NCBI RefSeq assembly: GCF_029143285.1
Contig: NZ_JAPDSH010000008.1
Location: forward strand, 58,274-122,273
Direction: 5' to 3'
Length of the DNA: 64,000 nucleotides
Source: Vagococcus proximus
Lineage (GTDB): Bacteria > Bacillota > Bacilli > Lactobacillales > Vagococcaceae
The first letter of the stretch is position 1. The number at the start of each line of letters is the position of its first letter. The translations under genes and the position numbers were made by a program. Shown here in pieces: positions 63,916 to 64,000 of the stretch. The notes beneath the pieces were generated by a model. It was given only the letters and a program-made list of their open reading frames with translations. It was not told the origin of the DNA and did not search any database.

Positions 63916-63989
63916 CGGTCTGGACGGGACTCGAACCCGCGACCTCCTGCGTGACAGGCAGGCATTCTAACCAGCTGAACTACCAAACC
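63916..63989 (-). tRNA. tRNA-Asp (anticodon GTC)
   Basis: The 74-base gene has acceptor GGTTTGG/CCAGACC and anticodon loop CTGTCAC (GTC). It is the first gene of the cluster in this window; more tRNA genes may lie beyond the edge. CCA is not encoded. Confidence 0.95.
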
Positions 63990-64000
63990 ATGAATCTTTA

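Overview
The window reads as a chromosomal segment of a low-GC Gram-positive bacterium of the order Lactobacillales, most likely Enterococcaceae (Enterococcus or Vagococcus type). The grounds are AT-rich codon use, strong AGGAGG-type ribosome binding sites, T-box leaders on hisS-aspS and leuS, an SMK-box (SAM-III) leader on metK, which is known from Lactobacillales, and gene neighbourhoods shared with Bacillus (ytxK-ackA, pepV-ytzG-ytgP, mnmL-mnmM, relA-dtd, rarA-6S RNA). The genus is inferred. I see no transposase, integrase, phage gene or CRISPR array. This is core genome with a few accessory pieces.

Layout. 1-4.7 kb: start of a SNF2-type helicase (cut by the window edge), plsC, yabB-yazA and a YitT transporter-like protein. 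4.8-8.2 kb: hisS-aspS behind a T-box. 8.3-17.6 kb: cell-wall amidase, relA-dtd, an aldehyde dehydrogenase, DUF3013-prmA-rsmE and rarA. 17.6-21.1 kb: 6S RNA, a small membrane protein, a universal stress protein and ytxK-ackA. 21.2-24.2 kb: an amidase/amino-acid uptake operon without an ATPase gene. 25-28.8 kb: a Fur-box-controlled iron-siderophore uptake operon. 29-35.6 kb: yueI, dinB, udk, a pseudouridine synthase, an unknown 142-residue protein, and a P-type cation ATPase behind a yybP-ykoY (Mn2+) riboswitch. 35.6-40.6 kb: pncB, then nadE, an LTA-synthase-like enzyme and a TtcA-like protein in an overlapping run. 40.7-43.3 kb: rplK-rplA and rplJ-rplL with L1-site mimics and an L10 leader. 43.4-45.9 kb: sdaAB-sdaAA and a DUF915 hydrolase. 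45.9-48.8 kb: rpmG-secE, an AT-rich Mga-like regulator, then nusG. 48.9-56.5 kb: a CBS-ACT protein, pepV, ytzG, ytgP/murJ and leuS with its T-box. 56.6-62.1 kb: HAAS/DUF1700-DUF4097 pair, PAP2 phosphatase, mnmL-mnmM and a 14-TM drug exporter. 62.2-64 kb: metK with its SMK box, then five tRNA genes (Asp, Gly, Ile, Ser, Glu, all on the minus strand).

How it works together. The segment is dominated by translation (three aminoacyl-tRNA synthetases, four large-subunit proteins plus L33, rRNA and tRNA modification enzymes, tRNA genes) and by RNA-based control: two T-boxes, an SMK box, a Mn2+ riboswitch, L1 and L10 autoregulatory sites, 6S RNA, and a possible attenuator before nusG. Intrinsic terminators separate almost every unit, and convergent genes commonly share one hairpin that overlaps a stop codon. 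No new multi-gene system is evident. The points most worth a second look are the Mga-like gene splitting secE from nusG, the riboswitch evidence that the annotated-as-calcium ATPase handles manganese, the transporter operon lacking an ATPase, and the paired L1-binding mimics.
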